64,000 nt of DNA, from positions 118,891,581-118,955,580 of the forward strand of contig CM055266.1 in NCBI GenBank assembly GCA_029237695.1, given 5' to 3'. The stretch's first letter is position 1, and every line of letters begins with the position of its first letter. Under the pieces are notes generated by a model. That model did no database searches. It saw only the letters and a list, made by a program, of their open reading frames with translations, and was not told where the DNA came from. Position numbers and translations under genes: made by a program. Positions 1 through 29,470 of this stretch are shown here, piece by piece. Source of the stretch: Conchocele bisecta (taxonomy: Eukaryota; Mollusca; Bivalvia; Lucinida; Thyasiridae).

Positions 1-116
1 AAAAACACCCCCTTTTCATAAATGGTCTAGTCTGAAAATCATTTTGTGACTGTTGAATTGGTTGAAAAATTAACATATCAAAATCCATTCCAGTTACTTA
101 GGGGTGAAAGGGTTAA
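1..116 (-). repeat. TTAACCCTTT fold-back element, truncated at window edge
   Basis: Right part of family B (see 54591-54812). It shows the terminal reads ACTTAGGGGTGAAAGGGTTAA and AAAAACACCCCCTTTTCAT. The central palindrome lies left of the window. Confidence 0.75.
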
Positions 117-488
117 GCTTGAAGGATTACTTCTGTATTTGGACATAGGAATGACAGTCATGCCATGATTGAAAACTGAGCCGTTCTTTATTATCTTGTT
201 CATTTCTGCCGCCACCAGTGACTTTGTGTACCTGTCAACAGGGTGGGTGGTTGGTCGGGCGAACATGAAGGCATAAATTAATGGTACGGGTTCCTCCTTA
301 TAGGAATCACGATTTGCCTGGTATGGCCCTCAGGTACGTTTTTATCTTTGGGTCTTTTGTTACCTGGGAGCTGAATTGGGTTATTGCCCATTATAAAATT
401 AGTCAGATTATTACTGATCCTACTGCTTTTGAATATATATTTTTTATGCCACCGGTCTCGAAGCGCCGGGTGGCATATTGTTTTTGGA
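117..488. other. intronic sequence, no gene seen
   Basis: Within the SMC1 intron upstream of exon A. It contains fragments shared with 3745-3830, 24515-24600 and 25205-25275 (GGTGGTTGGT...), so it is repeat-derived. No exon recognised. Confidence 0.5.
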
Positions 489-1517
489 CCGTCCGTCCGT
501 CCGGGCACACATTAGGGTACTTATGTGGCTAGCCCCACAGGGTTATGGACTTAGTAAAGGATAGGGTTGGTTACAATTAGCCACCTAAAAAATCCTTTTA
601 TGTGGCTAAAAATCCTTTTATGTGGCTAATATTTAACATGTGATAAGCCACATAAGTATCCATTTGTAAGAACGTCCGTCCGTCCGTCCGTCCGGGTACA
701 CATTAGGGTACTTATGTGGCTAGCCCCACAGGGTTATAGACTTGTTAAAGGAAAGGGTTGGTTACAATTAGCCACCTAAAAAATCGTTTTATGTGGCTAA
801 AAATCTTTAACATATTTAACATGTGATAAGCCACATAAGTACCCTAATGTAAGAACGTCCGTCCGTCCGTCCGTCCGTCCGGGCAGACATTAGGGTACTT
901 ATGTGGCTAGCCCCACAGGGTTATGGACTTAGTAAAGGATAGGGTTGGTTACAATTAGCCACCACCTATATGTGGCTAAAAATCCTTTTATGTGGCTAAT
1001 ATTTAACATGTGATAAGCCACATAAGTATCCATTTGTAAGAACGTCCGTCCGTCCGTCCGTCCGGGTACACATTAGGGTACTTATGTGGCTAGCCCCACA
1101 GGGTTATAGACTTGTTAAAGGATAGGGTTGGTTACAATTAGCCACCTAAAAAATCGTTTTATGTGGCTAAAAATCTTTAACATATTTAACATGTGATAAG
1201 CCACATAAGTACCCTAATGTAAGAACGTCCGTCCGTCCGTCCGTCCGTCCGTCCGTCCGTCCGTCCGTCCGTCCGTCCGTCCGTCCGTCCGTCCGTCCGT
1301 CCGTCCGTCCGTCCGTCCGTCCGTCCGTCCGGGCAGACATTAGGGTACTTATGTGGCTAGCCCCACAGGGTTATGGACTTGGTAAAGGATAGGGTTGGTT
1401 ACAATTAGCCACCTAAAAAATTATTTTATGTGGCTAAAAATCGTTTTATGTGGCTAATATTTAACATGTGATAAGCCACATAAGTATAGTACTGTAAGAA
1501 CGTCCATCCGTGCGTCC
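489..1517 (+). repeat. five-unit tandem array with (CCGT)n spacers
   Basis: Five ~185-bp units start with TTAGGGTACTTATGTGGCTA near 510, 703, 889, 1073 and 1340. Each carries repeats of the word TATGTGGCTA and ends in ACGTCCGTCC. Units 1, 3 and 5 share 'ttatggactt' and units 2 and 4 share 'ttatagactt', so the real period is a dimer. The last spacer is a (CCGT) microsatellite of about 115 bp (1217-1332). The same unit, inverted, recurs at 23990-24150. Confidence 0.9.
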
Positions 1518-1604
1518 GTCACACTTTTCGGTTAACCACTTTGTCACAGTTTCTCAAATATGCTGCAGGTGGCATCCGCGTTCGACAGACGCATTTCTTG
1601 TTTA

Positions 1605-1757
1605 TTGTGAATATTCAGTTCTGATTTTGGGATTTTCCCCCCATTTGTACTTGTACAGGTAATATATGGGATTTAGTACTAAACCCATTGACCCGGCCTT
1701 AAATGACCTTAGCTGTTGATAGACCGTTAAACCCCAACAAACAAACAAGCAAACAAA
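1605..1757 (-). repeat. 'CAACAGCTAAGGTCATTTAAGG' family fragment (family R)
   Basis: Inverted copy of a dispersed retroelement-like 3' sequence also seen at 16680, 19222, 31905, 34932 and 63840. It ends in a (CAAA)n tail at 1738-1760, as LINE/SINE 3' ends often do. Confidence 0.65.
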
Positions 1758-1834
1758 CAAAACCTGTCAACAGGCCACATTTCTTGTGCTGTCTTTTCCT
1801 ATTCATGTAATGATGCATATTTATGCTGTTGCAG

Positions 1835-19729
<17,895 letters not shown>

Positions 19730-19749
19730 ATGTCAAAATGATAATATCC

Positions 19750-19990
19750 AGGGCCTATTTCACTAAGCTTCGTAAGATAAAAATGTTTGTATGAAGATTT
19801 TTATAATTTCATTTAGTACATGGATGTGGTTAACAAATGCTATCATATTCTACCGACATATAGGGCTAATTCAACCTGATCAAGTTCAAAGATTTCTCCA
19901 TATTGGTTGCAAATACCAATTTTGTTGTCAATTTTAGTTTTGCACCTACCAATTTCTTAATCGTACAAAGTTTAGTGAAATGGGTCCCAG
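19750..19990 (+). mobile_element. family E MITE at the SMC1 3' UTR
   Basis: GGGCCTATTTCACTAAGCTT / AAAGTTTAGTGAAATGGGTCCC ends, diverged interior. Begins 20 bp after the SMC1 stop codon, so the 3' UTR must start with it. Confidence 0.78.
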
Positions 19991-20164
19991 GATTTCTGGT
20001 GAATACCAATAGCTGTCACAGCAATTATGCACAATCCTTGATGCTTCTGTGTGGTTTACCTGAAGACAGGGACGAATTGTAAATGTGTTGCTGGCTGTGA
20101 AAAGGTACCTTACGACAATTGGAGATATTGTTCATCTTTCACTTGTAATCATTAAGCTGATGGC

Positions 20165-20260
20165 TTGATTGAATGACTGGCGAACAGCGTAGTCCCAGAT
20201 CAGACTGCGCTGATCTGGGGCTACGCTGGTTGCGAACGTTGTAAGTTTCCCAAATATGTA
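20165..20260 (+). repeat. family N core palindrome
   Basis: CCAGATCAGACTGCGCTGATC with flanking GCGAACAGCGTAG and TACGCTGGTTGCGAACG. Confidence 0.65.
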
Positions 20261-20327
20261 AAAAGTGCAATATATCATATAGATAGCGGTGTAGTTTGTC
20301 AATGTCTGTGAAATTGTTGATATGTTT

Positions 20328-21400
20328 GTACAGTGGAACCCCTCCAAACCGGACCCCCTCTATACCGGAATTCGCGCTATACCGAACATACGACCACGTC
20401 CCGAATATTCTGCTATATAATATAAACACATAAGTTTCGACCCCTCTTTTCCGGAACCCCTCTACTCCGTAATCCGGACGCCATTTCAAGTCCCAAAACC
20501 ATATTTCAGCGTTAAAATAACCCCGGAAAACCGGAAACACGGTCACCTGTCAGGATGTCATCCAAGAAATACACCGCGCCCAATTTCAATGTTGTTGTTT
20601 CAAGCGGGTGTCAAAATCACACCGTGTTTACAATAGACTGGTTCCCGGTAGTATTGTTCTGCTCTGGTTCCCAAAATGCGGGGCCACAAGAATGAGACGA
20701 TTCTAACAGACTCCCAACTTGACATTTGTGTGGAAGAAATAACAAAATTGATGAAATTACGCACATTAACTTGAGCTCTGTACAAGCGCTATCCATACGT
20801 GTAATGCGCTAAGCGGCGTGTTTTTTTAACGTCATAAGCGGCATTACAAAGTTAAGAATATATTCAATACATGCGACCTAAATACGAGACATGTTCGCTA
20901 TTTTACAAGCTCATTACAATAGCATGGTTCACAATTTAATTATACGCGTACGTAACAATTACGGAAATAAAATAATTGGCACATTATTTGTGAACCCACC
21001 GACCGATTAATTGAGATAATCTGATAATTACTTAATGAGGCTGTAAACTCGTGACTGTAGCCTGTGGGCTATTGTAGCAGCTCGCGGTAACTAAACAGCA
21101 CACGCGAAATGTGTCATATGCTCTTTGCGACCAGTGTAGACCTTAGACTCAGATTACATAGCGAACCTGCACTATGTGCTATACCCCTTGCGAATCTGCA
21201 CATATTTATTGAAAAAATGTGTACATATGCTTTCAATATGGTAATAATGGTATATACTATACAAATCCAAGAGTTAATGATGGAAAACATACATTTCCTT
21301 AACTGGAAATAGAAAACCCCTCTAAACCGAAAACCCCTATAAACCGAACTTTTCAGTCTGTCCCCAGGGTGTTCGGTTTGGAGGGGTTCCATTGTATTAA
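20328..21400. mobile_element. 1.07-kb TIR element, pogo/Tigger-like ends
   Basis: Ends TACAGTGGAACCCCTCCAAA and inverse TTTGGAGGGGTTCCATTGTA, followed by CCGGA/CCGAA runs, with TA at both borders. No intact transposase is visible. A short frame at 20555 (MSSKKYTAPNFN...) loosely recalls the start of Tigger-type transposases, so it is non-autonomous. Family assignment is inference. Confidence 0.65.
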
Positions 21401-21704
21401 TTATACAAACATGGTTCAAATATTGCACTTTCCGGGAAAAGTTAACACAGGCTACAAATTATAATTTTGTACAGAACATCATGATAAGATTTCAATGGGC
21501 AGCTATCCTGACTAAATCGCGAAGTGTGGTTACTCTGTTATGTCGTTAAACAAATGAATTGTGACAATTATATGATCGTTCATGCGACTCGAGGCTAACA
21601 AGGTCTACTTTGGTCAATTATTTGTCAAATGTATTTACAGTGTAGGCATTGACAATACTAGATCTGCATTTTTAAAACACATTTATTTACTTTCACTGGT
21701 ACCA

Positions 21705-21785
21705 ATTGGAGAGGTCAGTGGAAGAAGGGGGCTAACTCCCTCCCAAGAGGGAGTTAGCCCCCTTATTCCACTAACCCCTTCAATT
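21705..21785. mobile_element. family K palindrome (GGGGGCTAACTCC)
   Basis: GAAGGGGGCTAACTCCCTCC and its inverse form a near-perfect hairpin flanked by CAATTGGAGAGGTCAGTG / TAACCCCTTCAATT. Copies: 26385-26450, 38393-38461, 44634-44690, 56768-56843; fragment at 34032-34070. Confidence 0.82.
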
Positions 21786-21954
21786 CTCATTGTTCATTGT
21801 TATCCTGTTTCATTTCACGCATTTAATTATCATTGAGGAAATTGTCAGTTTTATGGTCTGTTTTGTGTACTATGTGTTGATATTGTCATTTTGTCATTAA
21901 ACATATGAAACGTGTTATATGGTCTTTACTGTTTATCAATTAGAGCCCTATGTG

Positions 21955-22162
21955 TTAACCCTTACTACGCTGAATTAAATGTTGTCGTCTGCTGGAAATG
22001 TTTTATTGTCAATATTTCTCGACAGAAACCTGGTTTTTGACAGCTCATGAGAATCGTCTCCAGTGGAGACGATTCTCATGTGCTGTCAAAACCAGTTTTT
22101 TGTTAAGAATTAAAGCAAAAATGAGCAGACGGCAATTTCCGTCAACAGCGTAGGAAGGGTTA
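21955..22162 (+). mobile_element. family C fold-back MITE
   Basis: TTAACCCTTACTACGCTGAA / GCGTAGGAAGGGTTAA with the palindrome GAGAATCGTCTCCAGTGGAG. Confidence 0.9.
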
Positions 22163-22745
22163 AGGCTGTTACTGATAGAACTGCAGTCAGTGCTATTTCT
22201 GTTGAGCCTGCATGCGGCATAGTGATCACACTGATAGACGGTCCGAAATGTGTTTTTAAAATGTCCTATATCTCTGCAGCCATAATAAGTCGCATTTATA
22301 TCAAACTTAGTATCCATATTTTCATTGTATAGCCATGTCAAATACTTTATATCTTTGCAACAGCATGTACAAAATTAAAGTTGGGATCCCACCTAGTAGG
22401 CATAAAGTGTTCTTTATAGGAATTAAATACATTGTAAGTGTATAATTGTGTAACTATTCAACCAGTTTTAAAAATTACGTGTGCGCGCTGTACAGATATA
22501 ATCATTTAGTACCGTAATCTTTATTTTACTCAAGGTGTGGGATCACGTGGTTTCCTAACCTGATTTTCCGACGCGACGTAAACTGTGATGTCATTTTTAC
22601 AGTAGATTATATTTAAAATCTCTGATTTGATATGTAGCGCACCAAATATGATGGTATATGTGTGCTCTGAAAATTATTTACAATTACAATAACTTTAATA
22701 AAGAATCGAGTACCATTTATTTCTTGCATTCACATGCTCTAGTTT
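22163..22745. other. intergenic sequence, nothing recognised
   Basis: AT-rich. An AATAAA lies at 22697-22702, but it is about 3 kb from the SMC1 stop and cannot be assigned. Confidence 0.5.
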
Positions 22746-22749
22746 TTAT

Positions 22750-23030
22750 TGTCTCGCCCGCGAAAGCGGAAAGCGAGACATAGGTTTTGCTTTTCCGGAG
22801 TCGGCGGCTGCGTCATCGTCGGCGTCATCGTCGGCGTCATCATTCAATGTTAAGTTTTCGTGTTGTGGTCATTACATCAACACCTTATCAGCTAGTCGTC
22901 AAACTTTATACATACCTATGATATGTAGATGAATATAGGACTATTCTCGGGGCCCCATGGTCAAGCTCGAGGCCCCAGGGTCAAGGTCAAGGCGGAACAA
23001 GGCGAGACATTTGATTCCGCGGAATTCTTG
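22750..23030 (+). repeat. GAGACATAG palindrome-ended repeat
   Basis: Starts with the inverted repeat TCTCGC...GCGAGACATAGG, then (GGCGTCATCGTC)n-like runs (22800-22845) and GGTCAAGGTCAAGG. The inverse end (ATGTCTCGCTTTCCGCAAGC) closes the array at 48340-49510. Confidence 0.65.
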
Positions 23031-23269
23031 TTTACATTTACGGTAACCGACTCGCAGTCAGAACGACAGAATTATGAGATTAAAGCCGCCTATACAAGAA
23101 AGGGCATTGTGTATTGCATTTGCTGCGGTATATTTCATTCCATTCCATTAGAAAGATATTAACGGAAATCTACTGTAAACGCAAGTAAAACTAGAAAATG
23201 TGTTCATAGAACACGGATGCCCCACATATCGCTTTGATAATAAATGAGGCCAAATTCCAAGTCAAATTT

Positions 23270-24400
23270 ATTTTTTACCTGAGCGTTAAAGTTTTTGAAG
23301 CACCAAGTATGTGACCTTGACCCTGGGCTTGGCGGGGGCAGGACGAACGTGGATTTGGCACAGGACAGTAGAGGACCATTAGAGCAATGCGTATATGAAC
23401 TATGAAGCTGATCCGTGAAAGAAAACAGAAATTATAAGATATTTAGCCGAGCGTTAAGGTTTTTGAAGCACTAAGTATGTGACCTTGACCCTGGGCTTGG
23501 TGGTGGCAGGACGAACGTGGATTTGGCACAGGACAGTAGAGGACCATTAGAGCAATGCGTATATGAAATATGAAGCTGATCAGTGAAAGCAAACAGAAAT
23601 TATAAGATATTTATCCGAGCGTTAAAGTTTTTGAAGCACCAAGTATGTGACCTTGACCCTGGGCTCGGCGGGGGCAGGACGAACGTGGATTTGGCACAGG
23701 GCGGTAGAGGACCATTAGAGCAATGCGTATATGAAGTATGAAGCTGATCCGTGAAAGAAAACAGAAATTATAAGATATTTACCTGAGCGTTAAAGTTTTT
23801 GAAGCACCAAGTATGTAACCTTGACCCTGGGCTTGGCGGGGGCAGGTCGAACGTCGATTTGGCACAGGGCGGTACATTACTGATTAGAGCAATGTGTATA
23901 TGAAATTTGAAGCAGATCGGTCGAAGGATGAAGAAATTGTGAGACATTTACCCGAGCGTTAAAAGTTTTGTGACGGACGGACGGACGGACGGACGGACGG
24001 ACGTTCTTACAAATGGATATTTATGTGGCTTATCACATGTTAAATATTAGCCACATAAAACAATTTTTAGCCACATAAAAGGATTTTTTAGGTGGCTAAT
24101 TGTAACCAACCCTATCCTTTACTAAGTCCATAACCCTGTGGGGCTAGCCTCCTAATGTGTGCCCGGACGGACGGACGAACTTACATTTCGGACCTTAGGG
24201 GGTACTTGCTATATAAAAGATCAAAGGAAATACCCCGTAAGACACAATAGGCTTACGGGGTATGGAATAAGTTCCATTGTCTTCTATTGTCTTAGGCCAC
24301 GCCCCCTACCCCATAAGTACCCTAATGTGTGCCGGATGGGACGGACGGACGGACGGACAAGGGTAACACTAAATGCCCCCTCCACTATCGTGGTGGGGCA
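23270..24400 (+). repeat. pearl-like element: 168-bp tandem units plus (GGAC)n
   Basis: GAGCGTTAAAG/GAGCGTTAAGG recurs at 23281, 23449, 23617, 23785 and 23954. Each unit holds CAAGTATGTGACCTTGACCC and AGAGCAATGCGTATATGA. The array runs into (GGAC)n at 23973-24003, then an inverted copy of the 489-1517 unit and a second (GGAC)n near 24335. It ends GCCCCCTCCACTATCGTGGT. Architecture as in described bivalve pearl elements. Confidence 0.82.
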
Positions 24401-24823
24401 TAATAACACGACATCGTGCCGTTCGCTTGCGGTGATATCGGGCTATTTCCATATGGAAATGCGGCAGGACATTATTAAATTATTTATACCAATGAAAAAG
24501 TAATAAGTATGATCATTGGAGTGGGTGGCAGTATGCGATGGGTAATTTAACGATCAGGGTTTATCCTTACCGGAATTTCGACTGGAGACCTGGTTTGGCC
24601 CTCACATACGTCTTTGGCATTTTGTATGCGACAGTTGAATCTGGTTATACCTTTTATGTGAGTATTATGATTATTCGTAATCCTAATTTAGGGGTAGGGG
24701 CCAAGTGACTTAATATATTGTTTCTCGATGTAAATATTCCGTTCTGATTTTGGTATTTTACCCCAATGCAGCAGTATGTTACCCGAAATATGTTGTGTCT
24801 AAAGAATGGACAAACAAATATGT

Positions 24824-25181
24824 TATAGGAATGAATGGCCTTTTTGTGGAATTTATCGGGGTATAAACTTGGAAAAGTTGCGGGAATACTGGACGAAGGC
24901 CGGAAGGCCTCGTCCAGTATTCCCGCGACTTTTCCAAGTTTATATCCCCGATAAATTCCACAAAAAGGCCATTCAATCCTTATAATTGCAGCATTTGAAA
25001 TAAATTCATCAAGAAAATGTGTTTATTTTCCGTTTTCTTAAGAATTATTTTAACTTCGCCCGACGATTAAGGAAAGTAGTTCGGCATTGGAGTTTACTGG
25101 GATATACATTTTGGACAGAGACTTGCTACGGACCAATCAAATGTTAGGGAATTGTGTAAATATTTTTGTGCTGGAATTATA
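24824..25181 (-). mobile_element. family A MITE, inverted
   Basis: Same palindrome and asymmetric half as 1937-2297 in opposite orientation, ending GTGCTGGAATTAT. Confidence 0.87.
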
Positions 25182-25189
25182 TCCATATA

Positions 25190-25630
25190 TTATAACCTGG
25201 CATGTGTGACAAGGTGGTTGGTTGGGAGTATGCAATGGCTCATTTAACAATCGCGATTCAACCTTACCGGATGGGTGTGGGTGGGAGTTGTGATGGGTAT
25301 TTTAACCAATAACACAAACTCGGACTCGTGTATGTACATAGCCAAAGTGCCAACTATATCGTGCTGTCCGCAAGAGGGCATGACAAAAATCTTCGTACGA
25401 ACATCTTTATCGTACAAAGTTTTAGTGAAATTAGCCCCAGATTCTTACATTAACCATGCGAAGGGATGTGCTTTGTATAGTGTAGGTCGGGGGGAAACTA
25501 GAACCCGTGAGCAGGGGCTCCTGAATAGTCCCTGCCGTCGCCGGCATCTAAATCTAAAGAACCCTGTATATCACCTGTACAAATGGGGGAAAATCACAAA
25601 TAGGTTGAATCCTGCACATCTCACCAGTAC
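25190..25630. other. intergenic repeat debris
   Basis: Contains the GGTGGTTGGTTGGGAGTATG word shared with 3760 and 24520, and a fragment of a family E end (CGTACAAAGTTTTAGTGAAA) near 25410. No gene. Confidence 0.5.
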
Positions 25631-25631
25631 A

Positions 25632-25912
25632 GGGGCCTGTTTCACTAAACTTTGTGCGACTAAAATGTTTGTAAGTGCAAAATTATGATAGTCTGTAAAT
25701 TTCACATTAACAATGTTTTCTTGTAAACAATTATTGGATTTACATTTATTGAGCATAGGCTGCACATGCAGCCTATGCTCAATAAATGTAAATCCATCAA
25801 TTGAAATTTCAAGACAATCCTAAATTTGCACTTACAAACATTTTAGTCGCACAAAGTTTAGTGAAACGGGCACAGCATTTTAGTCGCACAAAGTTTAGTG
25901 AAACGGGCACAG
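25632..25912 (+). mobile_element. family E MITE with duplicated right end
   Basis: GGGGCCTGTTTCACTAAACT to TTTAGTGAAACGGGCACAG (25875). The last ~37 bp (CATTTTAGTCGCACAAAG...) are then repeated at 25876-25912. Confidence 0.85.
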
Positions 25913-26384
25913 ATGTGTGTGGGGGTAGGGGAGGAGTGGGCACAAAATTGGCCAAACCGGGAATATCAAATTTCCGGGGAGGATAAACCCCATCATTGAA
26001 TTACCCTTCTCGTACTCCGAACCTGCCGCAAATAAAAGTGACGAGGGTAAAACAACTATAAAACTATATTGGTGGTAAATTAAGGAAAACGGCAAACCAC
26101 GTCAATGATGAAGACAACGTTTATTTGTATCACAGATTGACAGTGAATTTAATTACTGTATAAAAATACTGGAATGTAGCTGTCCATAAATACGGGAACT
26201 TCCACATTCAATCGTATTAAGTAAATAAGACAAAATTGGTCTTTATATTTGCAACAACAGAAGGCATCTGTGCAAGTAGGGATAACTCGCAATGTGAGGG
26301 TGTTTACTGCTTGGTAATATCCATTTTCAACCTACCCAGGATACAAAATGAAGTTTGTTGTTTGCTGTTAATTTTAGAATTGAA
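25913..26384. other. intergenic, nothing recognised
   Basis: AT-rich with a short GTGTGTGGGGGTAGGGGAGG run. No gene or clear repeat. Confidence 0.45.
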
Positions 26385-26450
26385 GGGGTTAGTGGAACAA
26401 GGGGGCTAACTCCATGAGGGAGTTAGCCCCCTTATTCCACTGACCCCTCA
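26385..26450. mobile_element. family K palindrome
   Basis: GGGGGCTAACTCCATGAGGG and its inverse with CACTGACCCC on the right. Confidence 0.8.
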
Positions 26451-27182
26451 AATTGTTCTATTTCTAAACAAAACCATGCCTGTAAGTACATCAGAATTCT
26501 CATTATTTGAGAAGATTCTGATGATCTATCTAAACAGGTTTATTTTAAAAATATTGAACATACAAAAACAGCAGACAAAAACTTTGAATTCCACATCAAG
26601 CATTCGACTATGCTTTGTTAAATAATTTAGATCCTACAATTTAACACCTACGATGACATGTTAGCAACACATCAGAATCTACACCAATCAGACCAATTTT
26701 GACAGAACTATATTCTATATTATTGTAGTAGTAAACGACAAAATAAACAACGGTATAAATTATATACATGTACGTACATAACGTCAATAAAGAAATGCAT
26801 ACGTTCTGTGACTGTTCCTGAATAGACCTATATTTATATATATATAGCACACTCGTTAAAACAACTCGTGAATAATGGACGGAGTAAACATATCACCATT
26901 CAAATTATATAAGTATATCAGTGTACAGTAGATTATTGCATATATGTAACGGATTTCTCCATATATCGGTGCAGGTGTACAGTCAGTAGATTATTGCATA
27001 TATGTATCATAACCTATTTCTCTAGATATAAATCCATTGGTTGCAAAATAATATACAATTTTTACACCACACCATCCGTAACAGCACTCGTTTGAAGCAT
27101 TGGAACATAACTTGTGACGTAGGGCGTCACAATGGGTACGCTCTCAATGAACTGATGAACAAACTACTTTTAATCGTATCTG
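26451..27182. other. intergenic, nothing recognised
   Basis: AT-rich, with a short local duplication (CAGTAGATTATTGCATATAT) near 26925 and 26985. No gene. Confidence 0.5.
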
Positions 27183-27393
27183 ACCCTTTCAACCCTACAG
27201 ACGATTAGCCAGCATTTGCAAACACTGTAGATCCAGATGAGCCGGCTTGTAACAAGCCGGCTTATCAGGATCTACAATGTTTGCCAGTATTTTACAGATA
27301 TCTAAAAAAGTACCCCTAGTCTGATTATTAATGGAATGGTTCAGAAATAAGCATGGAACCATCAATGTCAGATAATTAGGGGTGAAAGAGTTA
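27183..27393 (-). mobile_element. family B fold-back element
   Basis: Core GAGCCGGCTTGTAACAAGCC, right end TTAGGGGTGAAAGAGTTAA. Confidence 0.78.
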
Positions 27394-27873
27394 AATGATT
27401 CAGAAACAATGGACAAAGTGGCAAACAGTGATGAACCAAATCAGCCTCTACATCCACTATGGTTCTACACAGAAATTGGCATACATATGAGACGAGCCGT
27501 GTGATTTTCTACCTCAAGAGGATGTGCAGAACACAATTACAAATTTTACGATATTTTCCGTAACTGATGTCAAAAATTGATGAATTTTCGTAAACTTTTG
27601 ACATCATTTACATAAAATAGCCGTTTCTGTATATATTTTTCATGAACATGATACTAGTATAGAGCCTGCTGAGAATGTAGATATTCAGGCCGATTTGTTA
27701 CATTACCGGTTTCAAATTTAAATTTGTACCATTGAGCATATTATACAACAATAGTCGTTACAATCAAAGACTTGCATGTGTAAATAAATATGGACGGATT
27801 ATTGACTACTGTATTTGTGTTCATCAACCCTTTCAACACAGCCCATGAAGCTGATACTGGCAAACAGTGCAAC
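27394..27873. other. intergenic, nothing recognised
   Basis: AT-rich with ATTTTCCGTAA words shared with 28320-28380 and 60180-60260, suggesting an old dispersed repeat. Confidence 0.45.
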
Positions 27874-28086
27874 TTAACCCTTACTACGCTGAATTAAATG
27901 TTGTCGTCTGCTGGAAATGTTTTATTTTCAATATTTCTCGACAAAAACCTGGTTTTGACAGCACATGAGAATCGTCTCCAGTGGAGACGATTCTCATGTG
28001 CTGTCAAAACCAGTTTTTTGTTAAGAATTAAAGCAAAAATGAAAAACAGCAGACGGCAATTTCCGTCAACAACGTAGGAAGGGTTA
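27874..28086 (+). mobile_element. family C fold-back MITE
   Basis: Complete copy: TTAACCCTTACTACGCTGAA to AACGTAGGAAGGGTTAA. Nearly identical to 21955-22162. Confidence 0.9.
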
Positions 28087-28639
28087 ATATAGTCTGACCT
28101 TTTACATAATCACACCTTTTCTGGGAAATGGAAGTCTGAAATTTAATCTTGAAGAATCCATACAAGATACGAGACACGCCATGCAATTTTGTACCTTCGG
28201 ACATCTGCGTAATTTATTAAATACAGTTACAAAATTTACAATATTTTTCATAAATAAAGCAAAAAGTTTATAAAATTTTCGGAGTATACGCGGAAAAAAT
28301 TGCGCATGTACTCTGAAAATGTTGTCCACTTTTGACGCCATTTACGGAAAATATTGTAAATTTGTAAATGTATTTAATGAAACTACGCAGATGAAGGAAG
28401 GTACATGTGAAATGGTTAAAAGATCAAAGACTCAAATGCATAAATAAATATAGACAGCTTAGTACTGTATCTGCATATATTAAAATCATGTACAGTATAT
28501 ACAACACATAGGACAGAGAAGTCTGGAGGTGAATGTTTTGTGAGTATCACAGACAATATATCGTCATTCCGTAAAACAAAAATCAAGTTGATTTGCCGTA
28601 TCGACATCAACACGTTCAGTAGCGCACAAAATGGATTTT

Positions 28640-28885
28640 TTAACCCTTAGACCACTACTCACAACAATTGTCGTCTGCTGTTGCTTTTATATCGTGCCTT
28701 ATTTCTCAATAAAAACATGGTTTGAGAGCACTTGAGAATCATTTCCAATGGAAATGATTCTGAAGTGCTGTCAAATCATGTTGTAAATTATTCTAAAGTG
28801 CTGTCAAAGCATGTTTTTGATGATAAAAATGGAAAATAGAAAACAGCAGACGACAAAAAAAATAAGATAGCGGTCTAAGGGTTAA
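28640..28885 (+). mobile_element. family D fold-back MITE
   Basis: TTAACCCTTAGACCACTACT / ATAGCGGTCTAAGGGTTAA ends, subterminal GTCGTCTGCTGT / ACAGCAGACGAC. Confidence 0.88.
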
Positions 28886-29156
28886 CACTTGATAACAATA
28901 GTTGATCCTGTTAGAACGAGGCACAGCACCCAATAACACGGATGAAGTAGCGACAAGTTTTGGCTTAGAATACTTAATACTGTTGTTCCTTCTGAACGAT
29001 GTAAACTAATCTTTTAGTCAATACTGCAGTGGAACGATACATTTTTATCACCATGCCGATTTATCCCGTTTTCATATGCTAATCTCTAGTTATCACATTA
29101 GATTTGTAGAATAAAACTTAACAAAAATATGACATTGTCAATAAACATAATTCTAT

Positions 29157-29335
29157 TAACCCTTAGAATGCCGGTAACGAAAAGTGTCGTTTGCTGTTGT
29201 TTTATCTTTTGCCTTCTTCCTAAAGAAAAACATGGTTTGACATCACTTTAGAAGAAAATAAGAAAAATAAGAAAAACGGGAAATAAAAAAATAAACAGCA
29301 GACGACAAAATTTACTTCAGCATGACAAGGGCTAA
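29157..29335 (+). mobile_element. diverged family D element at the dynein 3' end
   Basis: TTAACCCTTAGAATGCCGG / GCATGACAAGGGCTAA with GTCGTTTGCTG and CAGCAGACGAC. Lies just beyond the candidate dynein poly(A) site. Confidence 0.72.
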
Positions 29336-29373
29336 ATGTCTCAATTCAATTGATCACTTCACGAAATGTGTTT

Positions 29374-29379
29374 TTTATT
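29374..29379 (-). terminator. candidate AATAAA poly(A) signal of the dynein gene
   Basis: AATAAA on the minus strand about 92 bases after the dynein stop codon. The region is AT-rich, so chance occurrence is possible. No clear GU-rich downstream element was picked out. Confidence 0.35.
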
Positions 29380-29470
29380 TATAGTTACATAGCAGTTATA
29401 TCTGTATTTACTGCCCACTAAATGTACATTTCAACAGTGGCATAAAATTTATATCTGTAAATAGCACCCA

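Noticed and set aside
489..1517. CRISPR-like regular repeats
   Set aside because: Genome is animal; units are long, contiguous and contain microsatellite, with no unique spacers.
20555..20700. Short frame resembling the start of a Tigger-type transposase
   Set aside because: Similarity limited to about ten residues and no DDE domain follows.
22697..22702. AATAAA as the SMC1 poly(A) signal
   Set aside because: About 3 kb beyond the stop across several mobile elements in AT-rich DNA; cannot be linked to the gene.
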